64,000 nucleotides of DNA from Cryptomeria japonica (taxonomy: Eukaryota > Streptophyta > Pinopsida > Cupressales > Cupressaceae): assembly GCF_030272615.1 (NCBI RefSeq), contig NC_081412.1, positions 24,863,860 to 24,927,859 on the forward strand, written 5' to 3'. Under the pieces are notes generated by a model. The model had not been told where the DNA came from. It did not search any database and saw nothing but the letters and a program-made list of their open reading frames with translations. Shown piece by piece: positions 1-11,455 of the stretch. The translations under genes were made by a program, and so were the position numbers. Position 1 is the first letter of the stretch, and each line of letters opens with the position of its first letter.

Positions 1-510
1 TAACTTCAATTGTCGCTTCTTCATTGATATGCATCAACCTGATGGTGTCTATGCCTGCAGTGATGATTTGAACATCATAAAGCTTCCCTTCGAAGATCGC
101 ACTAGCCTTGTGGAGATGGTCCTGCTATGTCAAAACAAGACCTAGTTAGAGTTTCATCAAAGATCAATCATTGCTCCTACATTCTTAGTATTAGGATTAG
201 ATCCTCTCTTCGCCCTCATCTTTTTTCCTTTTTTCAAGTCAAAGTTAGTAAAATCCTGTGTTCCAGCAATATTCAAAGCAAATCAGAAGTCCAGGCATCA
301 AATGTAAGTCCCCTTGTGATTCCAGCAAATCACATCATACCACAAAGAGCTTATCCACACGTAGAGACCCTACATACAAGAACCTTGAAGTCATCCTGAT
401 TGATCCTTTTTCGCGATATCTTTAGCAATCAGAGGCTTTACTCAAGAGAGGATAAGGTAACTTTAGGTATTTTATTCTGTGTTTGATAGTGTACAAAATA
501 CACGTCAACA
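1..510 (+). repeat. Partial LTR, family J (3' end only)
   Basis: This stretch aligns with 7643-8148, the 3' end of the complete solo LTR J. The alignment covers the direct-repeat text around 'gatttgaacatcataaagct', the 'attaggattagatcctctct' block and the terminal 'acacgtcaaca'. The LTR ends at 510 with CA. What follows is not a recognisable primer-binding site, so this is either a solo LTR or a 3' LTR cut by the window edge. Short open frames here have no similarity I recognise. Confidence 0.75.
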
Positions 511-1276
511 CAACTGTACACTCTCCTTTGACATATGCCTGATTTCACTTTACAACTATATGCAACCAAGCTTTTGCTTATTCCACACTCATTTTATAAT
601 TGCCTACTCTCCTGCAGATGTATGCAGTAATAGAATTGCCCATTGATGAAAAGAGTAACAACTGTATGTTGCAATTCAACAGGGGTACATTTACATTCCA
701 TAGTAGCATGCAGTTGTCCAACAAGTGTAAGTTTTTCTTTCCAAAGTTGCACATGGTCACACATTTCCACTGATGAAAAGAGTAACAAATGTATGTTGTC
801 ATTATGTTTTTGTTCTACAATTATATGCAGTCATTCAAGAGCCATACAGTTTCATTCTAACGCTGTATGCAGTCATTCAAAAGTTTTACACTTTATTTCA
901 AATATTGTATGCAATCATATATTTGCTCTTTGTACAGCAGACTTTTCTTCCTTGGATTTCAGACTGCTGGGGGAACATCTGATAATCCCGAAGAGAGTTG
1001 AGGAATATCTCAGATGTCCCCAGCCATCCTAGGGATAGTGGGATCCCGTGAATGTGGTCTCACTGTCTTGGTCATGCCAGGTGAAGGGGTGCGGGGGCAG
1101 AAATGCATCCCCATATAACATAGCAAATTTACAATGATAGATCATTCAATGTTCTATCTTTTTGGAGGAAAACTGGGAGCATTCATCTAACTATGGGACA
1201 AGCTGTGAATAGGTTGTTTCTTCAAAATGAACTCTTCAAACAAAATGAAAAAAATGTAGACCTACTTCCTCCATTA
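511..1276. other. Non-coding host sequence with short degenerate repeats
   Basis: No gene is seen. The block 'gatgaaaagagtaaca' occurs at 645 and again at 772, and a 'tatgcagtcattcaa'-like phrase recurs near 824 and 865, which suggests an old decayed repeat. An inverted repeat lies at 966-1024. The host sequence is interrupted after 1281 by solo LTR K and resumes at 3540. Confidence 0.5.
966..1024. repeat. Imperfect inverted repeat
   Basis: The left arm GCTGGGGGAACATCTGA (966-982) pairs with the right arm TCAGATGTCCCCAGC (1010-1024), apart from two extra bases in the left arm. The loop is about 27 bases. It could form a hairpin if transcribed. No flanking duplication or transposase was found, so its origin is unknown. 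Confidence 0.55.
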
Positions 1277-1586
1277 TGCCCTGTAATATTCCCCTAATTT
1301 TTTTTTGGGTTTTTAGCAATAAGAATTACAAAGCAAACACCATAACCCATTAAGGTTAGAGAAATAATCCATACAACTGAAAGCAACCCTCCACTTTCTG
1401 ATCACCGAGAGCCCAACCTAGGAGGGTGAGAGCATACAGTGCTGAGGGGATCGTTAGCACCATAAACCAAACTGAGATTACAATGCACAAGCGGCAAGCC
1501 AGCCCCTTCTGCTTATCCAACAGGATAGAAACTGAACTCTTGGCTAGTAAACCAGCCAAGAGAAATAACAAGAAACTAAAACTCAA

Positions 1587-1720
1587 TCACTCTACCACGT
1601 ATTTCAGCGGGAGGACATTACATTAAGCTATCACTCTACCGCATATTTCAGTGGGAAGCCAATGCATAAAACTTATCACTCGACCACTTATTCAGTGGGA
1701 GGACTGAGTACATAAACTGA
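1587..1720. repeat. Three degenerate 44-bp tandem repeats inside LTR K
   Basis: The phrase 'tcactctaccacgtatttca' recurs with changes at 1587, 1631 and 1676, a period of 44-45 bases. The array lies wholly within solo LTR K. Confidence 0.6.
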
Positions 1721-3170
1721 ATTACAAAGCAAGAAGGCGGCTAAGCCAGCCTCTTCCACTTACAAAATGGGAAAGCAATGCATTAGAAATGGTTAGTAGT
1801 AGTACTACTTAACCTTACAATATAGAAAATAGAGAGATTGAATAGAGAAATAATGTTGTCCAAGCTGATAAATATTCCCAAGCAAGTGCTAACTCCCCAA
1901 AAGCCCTTCAACATGAAATTATGAAATTCTAGGAGCAATGACATGCAGACCAGCAACTTCAAGAAGCTATGACATACTCATATCTCTCTCCAAACTCACC
2001 CAAATCAACTAACCTACTCACACTCCTAAATGCACACCCAAACACTAACTTCTGGAAATTTGTAATTTTTGAGAGCAAGCTGGAAATGCACAACCAACAA
2101 CACCAAGACACACTAAAATGCATAAAACTCTCTCACAACTCGCCCAAATCACTCCAAACCAAACCCAAACTACTAATATATCAACAATGACCAAGAACAA
2201 CCAACAAACTGGCCACCAAACATCCCATTCAACTCAACTTGCTTCCAAATGCCCACATAGAGAAAAACGCCAAAGCTGGAAATTTCGATTTGCAAATATA
2301 AAAATGAATACTCAAAGATTAGTGCTGAAAACTTACAAATACCATTGCCTGGGACATAGAAAAACAAAGAGTCAATACCCAGAAGTAGCAGACGATCACA
2401 CGGAGACTTATGAATGAAAGTATGCTTCAACCATGACTTTCCCAGCAGCTTGGAAACACACTGAAACTTGAACTACAGCAGAACCAGCAATCCCACACTT
2501 CAACAAACTCACAAAGATCACTGAGAGAACATGGAAAACAGCTAGGTACTGTCTTGCAAGTATGAAATTGCATTTAGCTACGAAGGCTCACTTCGAAGCT
2601 CAAATTTCTATTTCCAAACCAGTAGCATAACGATGCAATTTTCAAGATAACCAAAATGAGAGCCCAAGGCTCTTATTTATAACTTCTTGCTCCATCAAAT
2701 TCAAATGCAAATGCACACAAATACGCTCCAATTTACATGTCGCTTCATTACACTCCAAGGCGCCCAACACATTTGAATTTTATTAAACATGTCCCCTCAA
2801 AATGGCATCCACTTATTCCCAACTCCCTAGGCAAAGTTCAAACTTTTGCTAGGTGAACAACTTGCAATATTAAAACAATATAAACATGACATGTTTAATC
2901 ATTCTCAACACCACCTGACTAGAGGAAATAATAATATTAGTAGCAGATATTTATTCTTTTCCCTAAGTCACCCAAAACACAATTAATCAGTAATTAAATA
3001 ATTAAATATTAAACCTTAGGATAAGGAAATAATATTCAATTCAATAACTTATAACTCCGGTACTGATTAACATCAAATTCAAGGATGAAGTTGTGCGATG
3101 AAGACCACTGAACTGTGCTAAATCAGGACCCTGTCCGAGACTACTAAAAATAGAAACGCTAAATACTGCC

Positions 3171-3304
3171 ACTTACTAAAAATAGTAAGTCATGAAATAC
3201 TTCTCCGAAAATCACGATCTTCGCACCTAGAGGAAGAGCTTGGAAAGCTCAGTAAGACAACATCATCCAAACAGCCAAACCCTAACTTACTAAAAATAGT
3301 AAGT
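3171..3304. promoter_or_regulatory. Pair of 20-bp palindromes in LTR K
   Basis: ACTTACTAAAAATAGTAAGT occurs at 3171-3190 and again at 3285-3304. The 8-bp arms ACTTACTA and TAGTAAGT are exact complements. The same arms, with a slightly different centre, occur twice in solo LTR D (44149-44168 and 44283-44302). Their conservation in two LTRs of different length suggests a protein-binding or structural role in the LTR. No function is known to me. Confidence 0.6.
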
Positions 3305-3539
3305 TCTCACTTCACCAAGAAATCCAATGCATGTTATGCTACTCTGGAGCTCATGAAAAACCCAGAAGGAAACCATAGACAAAACTGAAGAATTCCCTCC
3401 TGATAAACCCTAGAAAGCTCATGCAGAACTCCACAAAAGTTAGAAACCCTAATTCTCCTTTCCACATAGCCTACGGGTCTCCGGAATAGGCCAATGGACC
3501 ACTGAAAGCACATCATTGAGAAGGGGACATTACATGCCC

Positions 3540-4343
3540 ACACATCTAATAAGCCACATTTATCTATTGTATCTCACAAGGATTGTTAAGCACACTAACA
3601 TACAACTAGTTCATTGTATGGAAAGTATTCAAAACTTCTTTTGAATTCAACTTTGAAGAATGCATGTGTGATGTCCCCAAACAAGACTCCATCAAGTATT
3701 GTTAAAATGAAGAAAGCTCTTCGTATTATCTTTAAGGATAGGCAACATTGAAGCATTGTAGACATGAAAGATATCTGCCAATATAATATTAGAAGACCTA
3801 TAGTGGCATTCTTTAATTATATTGTCGACAATAAACAAGCATATCAATTATATATGAAGATTGAACATAGATATTATTATTGATGGATATAATGCAGCGA
3901 TACTATACAATAACCACAAATATTTATATGGAGAATGATGATAAAAGTGATTGTTACCCTGATAGAGATTAAGGAGTAATATTATTGACCAAGGCGGCAC
4001 TAAAATATGATCTTTGAAGACATAAAATATCATGTTAAGGAGTCAATGTTAAAGAATGACGACTTGAATAGAATGAATTTGAAGGACACCTAATAGTGGA
4101 TGTAGTATTCATAGGAGTTAATTATGTCGTGTTGGAGTTTAAAGGAGATCCGTAATATTGAAGGCTAGTACTAGAATTCTTAGGTAGCGATCAGGGAAAG
4201 ATTTAGTTGATGATGTAATAAGAAAAGATAATAACAAATAGAAGCAGCAATTACACATGGAAGGACATCGATATAAAGAGCGGCGGACCATAAAAGAACA
4301 CAAAATGAAGGCTACAAAGGTAATGATTGACAAAGTCAACTAC
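3540..4343. other. AT-rich host sequence, no gene seen
   Basis: This is the continuation of the host sequence after solo LTR K and before solo LTR J. It carries scattered 'cagcgat'-like words, as does 18114-19212. That stretch is its downstream continuation once J and element A are removed. The reading frames are short and unsupported. Confidence 0.5.
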
Positions 4344-4751
4344 ATACTTGTTGTGACGTTTTCACACATCGCCCCATTGCAAATGGGGACCCATGTTTTT
4401 TGCTTTTTAGGGTTTGTTCTTTAGGTTTTTTAGGGTTTTGTTAGCTAGCCTTTGCATTTTGAACGTTGCCCAGGGGATCACATGGATAAGTAAGTCCGGC
4501 TTGAGTAAGGTCCTGATCCTGAAATTTGGCTAAGTCTGGAATGTCCTGATCCTGAATTTGACTAAGTTTGGAAACTGAAAAAACCTCCAAAAACTAGATT
4601 TTGCAATATAACTCCTAGAGGTCTGAAACCACTCTCAAACATCCTGAAAGTATATATGGAATATAACTTAAAGTATAAGTGACATTTCCTTCTTATACTT
4701 AAATGTTATATTCCATAAAATTTATCCTGATAGAGAGTTCGAAAAGTCAAA

Positions 4752-5883
4752 TTTCGCTCGTGTCCTTCTCCAAGGGTCCAGAGCGAAAAGCGCTCCTGTC
4801 CCTCTCCAAGGGACCAAGGCGAATCGCTCGTGTTCCTCACCAAGGGTCCAGAGCGAAAATGCTTAGTTGAGCCATTCTTGACCTTGTTTGGACGAATCGA
4901 GACATCAAAGGCATGGTGAAGGACGAAATGAGCATGATAGAGCATCCAGACTTGATCAAAAACAATGAAATGATGAAGTTTTTGCCTAGAGGGTCAAATT
5001 CGCTCCTGTCCCTCACTGAAGGACCAAAGCGATGTTTATTATATTAGCCAAATCCCTCAAAAATCACGTAAGGTCAAGGTTTTGCAAGGTCGTATGTGGT
5101 CCAAGGCATGATTAGAAGGTGATATACAAAGACTTCAAACGTTAAAAGATCCTTAAATTGAACACAGAAGCTATATCGCTCCTGTCCCTCTCCAAGGGAC
5201 CAGGGCGATTTGTATGGGATCCTTCATTTTCCTTCAAGTTCATGCCAAGTCAGGGTTTTTCGGGGTCACACAAGGTATAAGGTGTCATTTGAAGATGATA
5301 TGCAAGAGTTTTGAACGTCAAAGTGTTACCAATTTGTGCAAGGAACTCATATCGCTCCTGTCCTTTGGACAAGGACCAAGGCGATTTCATTAAAACACTC
5401 ATGATCCTTTAAATGCATGTCAAGGCAAGGATAGGCAAGGTCAAGGACGTCCTTTGGAAGGCAATGAACGAAGAACGAAGATCAAAAGTTTGCAAATTTG
5501 AGCCAGGACACTAGGATCGCTCCTGTCCCTCAGGAAGGGACCAGGGCGATATTTGCCAAAGCACTCATTTTCCTTCGGAGATCATGACAAAACAAACTTG
5601 CAAAGGGTTCAAAGTGTTGTTTGAAAGGTAATAAAGGAGAAGTTGATATCAAGGACGGAGAATTTCAAGTAAAAATTGATGGATCGCTCCTGTCCCTCTC
5701 CAAGGGACCAGGGCGATATCACACCTAAAGGACATTTGTTTGCAGGACAAGTCGCTCAAGTTTAAAAATCCTAGCGAACATGCCAAATCCAACGTGGAGA
5801 TAGAGATTTTGGACGTTAAAAGTGCAAGTATCGAGACAAGGTTGATGGATCGCTCCTGTCCCTCAGTCAGGGACCAGGGCGAT
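4752..5883. repeat. Array of nine ~35-bp palindromic motifs; last six at 165-176-bp spacing
   Basis: Each motif has a left half like ATCGCTCCTGTCCCT and a right half like AGGGACCAGGGCGAT, which are near-perfect reverse complements around a 4-5-base centre. The regular copies start at 4999, 5175, 5351, 5516, 5683 and 5849, giving spacings of 176, 176, 165, 167 and 166. Three more diverged copies crowd at about 4752-4858. Between motifs the sequence is also similar (for example 'actcat', 'catgNcaag'), so the unit is a degenerate tandem repeat of about 170 bp. Arm changes are often matched on the other side, for example CTCG with a change in CGAA copies. Confidence 0.85.
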
Positions 5884-6212
5884 GAGGTACGTATCTTTCA
5901 TCTTCAAAATTTGGCGTTCAAACAAGTTTTTTTAAATTTATTTTAAATGCTAAAATTCGATATGTTTTGAAAATTCAATTAAATGGCATTTAAATATTGC
6001 GCTTGATATTATTAATTATTTTTTGCCTTGTGAAAATTGAATTTGATTAAATTAATTTAGAACGATGGCATTTAATAATTAATAATTAATTAATAAAAAA
6101 AATCAAAGGGAGCGCTTGGTTTATAAAAGTCGGCCTTGTTATTTATCAAAAAATCGTTTAATTTGCTTTATTTTCACAAAGTCGGCCTAAATAATGATGA
6201 GAGGTAAGCGCT

Positions 6213-6218
6213 TATAAA
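6213..6218 (+). promoter_or_regulatory. TATA box candidate in LTR J
   Basis: TATAAA lies in 'cgcttataaagggaggg', followed 20-40 bases later by a pyrimidine-rich stretch that could hold a transcription start. It lies just downstream of the palindrome array, which would then occupy the U3 enhancer position. This is inferred from sequence only. Confidence 0.4.
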
Positions 6219-7285
6219 GGGAGGGTGAGAATCTTCATTTCAACATTATCATTTTCATCTCTTACATGCGATTTGAGGAAGACAAAGGAGAAATGCGATT
6301 TAGAGTATACAAAGCAAAGTGGTGCGAACTACTATTCAAGGTGGAGCGAATTTCAAAGGGAAAGTGCAAGCATTATAAAAGGAGTTCGAGTTTCAAGTTA
6401 GGCAAACTTGCCAAGGACATTGAAGAACACATCAAAGATATCCCCAAGGGTGGCGAATTAACAAAGAGGACGTTCCTTATCATTGGAGATCACGTCAAAG
6501 TCATTTAATTTCAATTTTGCCTAGGCGAATTTTCTTCATTTTGCATTTTAGAGTTAAGCTCTCAAGTAAGGTATGGCAAGATCTCTTGTTTTAATTTCGA
6601 ATTTTGATCGTCATTACCTTAAGCTTGAATTTTGAATTTTGAATTGTTTTAGCTCAGTCGTTTTTAGGAAATGATTAATAAAGGACTTATCATTAAGTTT
6701 CCTAAAATTTGCTCTCTAATTTATGTTATGTATTGCAAAATTATGGTACTAATTTTGAAATGTTGTGTAGGCATCAAATGAAGATCTCATCAAGAAAAAT
6801 CAAGCCGGATCAAGGATGGTCTTCGCCGGGACGATCAAGCCAGGACAAGGGCGACCTCTTCCAAATCCAGCATTCCAAGGCAAGGTACATCAATCGTCTT
6901 GCACATCAAGAACAAAAGGAGTTAGGACAAGAGTTAATTAAAGATAGCCTCTCAACGACATCAAATTGAATATCTAGCAAGCTACAAGTGTCAGATGAGG
7001 TGGCATCCTAGTCATCACTCCTCCAGTCAGTGTGGTCCACCTCAGCATGTCCAGATTCAATGTACCTAACTCATGGAAGGTGGCACAAACTCCGATGTAC
7101 CTACCCCGGCTATCCATTGGTCGATTTTTCTAGAAGGGACATGTGTCCAAGCAATACAATTTTATCATTGGTCAAGCATTAAATGTTATGTAATGGTTGT
7201 AACAAACCCTAATTAGGGTTTTCATTGTTGAATCTTGGCCATTGATCTTGAATTGATCTAAGCCATCAAATTGTATTGTGGGCAC

Positions 7286-7292
7286 TATATAA
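7286..7292 (+). promoter_or_regulatory. Second TATA box candidate in LTR J
   Basis: TATATAA lies in 'ggcactatataagccc', about 860 bases before the LTR end. A GC-flanked TATA of this form is typical of plant LTR promoters. Which of the two boxes is used cannot be decided from sequence. Confidence 0.4.
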
Positions 7293-8216
7293 GCCCAGGC
7301 ATTTCATTTGTAAAGGCTAATAAGCAATAGCTAGAGAGTTAGAAGATAGAAAGTAGTTAGAAGGTGATTAGAATAGCAATTAGAGTAGAATAGGAGGACA
7401 AGGCAAGAAATTGTTGCCATTGATTGTAAACAAACTCCATTTTCATTGAAGTAATGGTGAAATATGTCGTTTTCTTGCAATTTGCATGGTTTCTTGTTGA
7501 GTCTTGAATCTTAGATGGTAGATGATTAGATGAATGGAGGAAATGTGATTGATTGATGGTGGAATTCGTATATCCATACTACTAGCAGTTTGTTGATTGC
7601 AGACTTGCCTTGTGTAGTCAATTGGAATCGTTCAGCTTAAGCTCAATTTCAATTTGTTGCCTCTTCATTGGTATGCATCAACTTGGATGGTATCTATGCC
7701 TACGGTGATGATTTGAACATCATAAAGCTTCCCTTAGAAGATCGCACTAGTCTTGTGTAGATGTTCCATTGATGTCAAAACAAGATCTAGTTAGAGTTTC
7801 ATCAAAAATCAAGTCATTGCTCCTACATTCTTAGTATTAGGATTAGATCCTCTCTTCGCCCTTATCCTTTTTCCATTTTTTCAAATCCAAGTTAGTAAGA
7901 GCCTGTGTCCAGCAAAGCAGATCGGAAGTTCAATCATCACATGTAAGTCCCCTTGTGATCCCAGCAAATCACATCATACCACTGGAGCTTGTCCACACGT
8001 AGAGACCCTACATCAAAGAACCTTGGAGTCTACCTAACTGATCCTTTACGCGAATCTTCAGCAGTTAGAGACTATTTTCTCAAGAGAGGATAAGATGCCT
8101 ATTGGTATTTTATTCTGTGTATGATGGTGTATAAAATACACGTCAACAATACTGTACAAACCGACTCCTTTAGTAATACACAGGAAATATATTCATGCAG
8201 CAATTGAGATGCATAC

Positions 8217-8476
8217 TGTTTGCCCTCTCGGGTGAATAACTTAAGACATAAAGGACATAACGCAGAATAATGCCGTAAATATCAGACAAAGTGTATCAAA
8301 ATGTTCTATTCATAAGAAGTGTATTTTACAAGTTACATTCCGGAGTATAAAAGGGTACCGAGGGGGTGCGAGCGCCAACCGTCGCACCGCAACTTCCACC
8401 CCTCGGTTGCCAACTAACCAAAACAATTACACATAATTAACTAATGTTATTCCCGTGTACAATAATGCCGCCAACA
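8217..8476 (-). repeat. 3' LTR of element A
   Basis: This 260-bp LTR has TG...CA ends. It shares with the LTRs of B, E and G a core containing the complement of 'accgtcgca' and, in the sense strand, a TATA-like TTTTATAC (plus positions near 8345-8352). It differs from the 5' LTR by one base in 'cccctcggttg'. It would supply the polyadenylation region of the element transcript. Confidence 0.9.
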
Positions 8477-8480
8477 TCAT

Positions 8481-8514
8481 CCCCCCAAAAAGAAAAGTCG
8501 TCTCTAGGCGACTT
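8481..8514 (-). promoter_or_regulatory. Polypurine tract and adjoining stem-loop, element A
   Basis: On the minus strand a purine run, TTTTCTTTTTGGGGGG, lies a few bases before the 3' LTR (plus 8481-8496). It would prime plus-strand DNA synthesis. Directly upstream is AAGTCGCC-TAGA-GACGACTT (plus 8495-8514), an 8-bp stem with one mismatch and a 4-base loop. The same stem-loop is present at the same place in B, F and G. Confidence 0.75.
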
Positions 8515-8557
8515 ACAAAAATGGAGATAATGCAACCTATACAAGATATCTGAAAGA

Positions 8558-11014
8558 CTAGGGAGGGGGCTGAGAAAGCATCCCTAAAGTAGAAGTGTGA
8601 GATGGTGGTGGCTGGGTCGCCAAGCGGGCATGAAGCTCATACACCTGCTGAGTGTGTGCAGCCACATCCCGTTCCGCTACGAGGACCTTCTCTAGAGCTG
8701 TCTTCACCATGTGTGCTGCCTCTAGTAACTCCTCTTTGGTATCCACTGCCTCCATCGCGCAGGCCAACCGTGTCTGCTCGGCTGCCAGGCGGCCCTCTAC
8801 CTCGGCCTTCGCTGTCCGGATCTCAGCCGTCTCTGTGCGGGCCACCTCTAGCTGTGCCAACAACTGCGCCCTCTCGGTTGCCCATGAGGCCTGCTGACTG
8901 GCCACCTCGCTCTCCAACGCTACTCGGGAAGCCTCCCTGACTGCAGACTCCTGCTGTGTGCGCCTCAATGTATAATAGGCATCCCGGTAGACCTGCTCGA
9001 TCTCGCGGACAACTGCCATCACCCGACTCTCCACAACGGGCTGACGCAGCCTCCAAGCCTGGAGCATCTCCTCTGTCTCCGTAGTCGGCCACCCCTGAGA
9101 CTCAAAGCAGGTAGCAAAGGCTGTCGGGCAGCCCACTCGCATAAACTGTAGGACCTACTCTAGCTCCACCACCACCTGTTGCAATGCTTGCGTCTGGGCG
9201 GCGGCCACTACCCGCCTACCCCTCGTTACCATATCAGCCATGTCAGCGAGATAAGTCTCAACATCCTCTCCCATCTGTGCCAAAGACTGGGAAATCCCTG
9301 GTGTAACGGTCACTACTGTATCCTGCTGTGAAGGTACCGCCTCTGCCATCGAAGGTGCACCATCTCTTGGTCCCTGCCCAGAGGCAACCTCCCCTGCCTC
9401 GTGCCCAACTGTGAGTCCATGTGCCTCCCCTAACGAGTCATCCAAGTGGACTACCTCCGCTCCAGTCTCTCGACACGGTGAGAATACAACAGCTCCCTCT
9501 AGCTGTGCCAGTGTCATCTGAAACCGCTGTGTGAGCCAGCTCTGCATAGCCTCGAGGTCAGCATGCATCTCTGTGACCGGGGGATGGGTCGCTGTCGTCA
9601 GCTCCTCCAACAACGAAGCAGAAACAGTCACCACAGCATCACTACCCACGACCTCCAACCGCACGTGAGGCTCGGTATCCTCCACCTCCATTGGCCCCTG
9701 CTCAACCACTACCCGGTGCGGTGACTCCTCCGCCCTGACTCTGCCATGTCCTCGGTAAGTGCCGCTGTGGTTGGGCCCGACGGTGCTCCCTGTTGCTCGT
9801 GCTGGAGGGGACCAAGTGTAACAGGCATATGGCTCTACCCGAAGGCCGGAATACAGGTGCCGCCTACTCCAGTTGCTGGCGCAGTCGTGCCCATCGGTAA
9901 CAAAGGTGGGGCAAACCGGACTCGTACAGGCTCCTCCGTTGCCTAACTGCTATCGTCCTCCTCATCTTCCTCCGAATCCTCCGTGCTGCTGGACTCCCTC
10001 CCGCTGTCAGGCTCCCTTGAGGCCGAGGCCCTATCCACCGCCCGTTTCCGCTTCGCGGAAGAGTGCCCAATGTCCAAGTGCCTCCAATACATTATTGGAG
10101 GCTCTCCCGCTGCCAACGATCCCTATGGCCGTACCTCCAACTCGTCCTCCGGCACTACTTCCCGCATGGCCTCCAGGAATAACCCTATAGCATAATGAGG
10201 CATATAGAATGTGCAATGCTGGAGCGTCAGAAACTCATACATACGCTTTGCCAGTAACGCTGCCCAGTCATATACGATGCCATTCATCAGCATAATCTGA
10301 GGGAGGGCAATGTCTGACGCCCTGCCTGACCCTGTCAATCTGCTCTTAATAACATCCATGATGCACCTCCAGTGGCCCTCCGCAACAAGTCTTGCGGATT
10401 CCGTGACTCTTCGTGGCTCTAGCCACGCTGTCCAACTCTGCTGTGGTCAAATTCCGGGAGACTAATTTAATCCACCGCTCCTTCTCCTCCTGTGTCATCT
10501 TCTTGGCCTTCAAGTCTATTTTCTTGCCCTGGCTGCCCGGAATGCCGAATACCCTCGTGAAATCCCTTTCTTTGAAGGATATAGTGACATCCTTCTGAAG
10601 GTATTCAAATGTGCTGGTGCATGTATGCCTATCGAAGGTGTCCACCATGAAGCGTAGGGCACCCTCATACTCCCGGATAGGGAACACGGGCATCCGAATA
10701 GCCCACTCTACTTGTGCCTTCCGGAGGTTTTGCTTTACCAAGTCATTATCGGGGGTGTCCTGCCACCATTTTCGGCATTCCAACCCATTCAGGCCCTCGA
10801 AAGTAATATTCTGTGGCGTCACTGTGTTTTTCGCACTTGCGGCAACCTGTGGTGTTTTCTGTTTTTGTTTTTGCCAAGCGCTGGCATCCATGGTGCCGCC
10901 TGCAACACGTACTCTTGAAGCTAAGATCCTGATATTGCTACCTCTATCCTTCTAGCTGCTACTGGAAGAAGCGTGCAGCTGTTTCTTCCAACTCCTCTTC
11001 CCGGCTGAATCCAT
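8558..11014 (-). pseudogene. aORF of element A (decayed homologue of the 844-codon aORF of B)
   Basis: Read on the minus strand, the start at 11014 matches the start of the intact aORF of element B (MDSAGKRSWKK against MESAGKRNWKK). A TAG follows about 20 codons in. The well-conserved domain is at 10891-10346, and its motif FTRVFGIPG is shared. A 2-base loss near 10375 then shifts the frame. The domain resumes at 10359-10123 (MPHYAIGLFLEA shared), and ends at a TAG where B has CAG. The acidic and Pro-rich middle is diverged. The C-terminal half lies at 9709-9155, then a TAG for CAG at 9155-9157, then the coiled-coil part at 9142-8558 ending YELHARLATQ and a Pro-rich tail. The product is unknown. 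There is no membrane segment, so I do not call it an envelope gene. Confidence 0.75.
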
Positions 11015-11229
11015 CGATCTTCCTGTAACTGATTTGTTTAGAAAAAAAAAAAATCCACCCTTCGTAACGGCCCTCTCTTTTTGGCTGCCGCCGTGCGGCT
11101 GCTTGGTCTACCTGTGGCTCTTATTCTCCCCTCGGCTGCTGCGTGTAACCCTTATTTGGTCTGCCTGTGGTGTGGCTGCGTGGGATTGCTATGCATAAAC
11201 CCTTGTTGTGCGTGGTGGCGTGGTGGTCT

Positions 11230-11380
11230 GGGTGTGCGGTGTTCGCTATGTTCTTCCTTCGGCAGTGTGCGATGTTCGCTATGTTCTTCCTTCGGCGTAG
11301 TGCGGCGTGGTGTCTCCTTCGTGCGGTGTGGTGTCTCCTTCCTGCGGTGTGGTGTCTCTTCCTTGCGGCGTGGTGTCTTT
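11230..11380. repeat. GC-rich short tandem repeats in the 3' region of element A
   Basis: Two copies of 'tgttcgctatgttcttcctt' are followed by four or five copies of a 'gtgcggtgtggtgtctcctt'-like unit. The block lies between integrase and aORF, in the stretch with no supported coding sequence (11015-11810). Confidence 0.65.
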
Positions 11381-11455
11381 TTCTTCCCTCGGCGGTGTCT
11401 TCGTGCGGCATTTTATCCTTGCGGCGGTGTTTTATCCTTTTTACGCGGCCTTCGG

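Larger units (their letters stand above)
1282..3534 (-). mobile_element. Solo LTR K (2253 bp)
   Basis: The segment begins TGTAATATTCCCC and ends GGGGACATTACA, so both ends carry the TG...CA termini of an LTR. It is flanked by identical 5-bp copies of tgccc (1277-1281 and 3535-3539). There is no internal region, so it is a solo LTR left by recombination between two LTRs. Orientation is inferred as minus because the minus strand starts TGTAATGTCCCC, the start also seen in solo LTRs D and M and in the LTRs of element C. It shares a 20-bp palindrome with D. It has no coding capacity. Confidence 0.85.
4349..8148 (+). mobile_element. Solo LTR J (3800 bp)
   Basis: The segment starts TGTTGTGACG and ends ACACGTCAACA, and is flanked by identical 5-bp duplications atact (4344-4348 and 8149-8153). 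The last 500 bases match the partial LTR at 1-510, which fixes the 3' boundary independently. There is no gag or pol, so this is a solo LTR, and an unusually long one. Its first half holds an array of near-perfect palindromes at about 170-bp spacing. The second half holds two TATA boxes. Orientation is taken as plus from the TATA boxes. Short ORFs within it (for example 6266-6508) have no recognisable homologue. Confidence 0.85.

Noticed and set aside
4752-5883. CRISPR-like array
   Set aside because: The repeats are palindromic and regularly spaced, but the spacers are about 130-140 bases and similar to each other, and the context is a plant LTR.
1-8148. Partial LTR (1-510) and LTR J as the two LTRs of one element
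   Set aside because: J has its own target duplication atact on both sides, and there is no gag, pol or primer site between the two.
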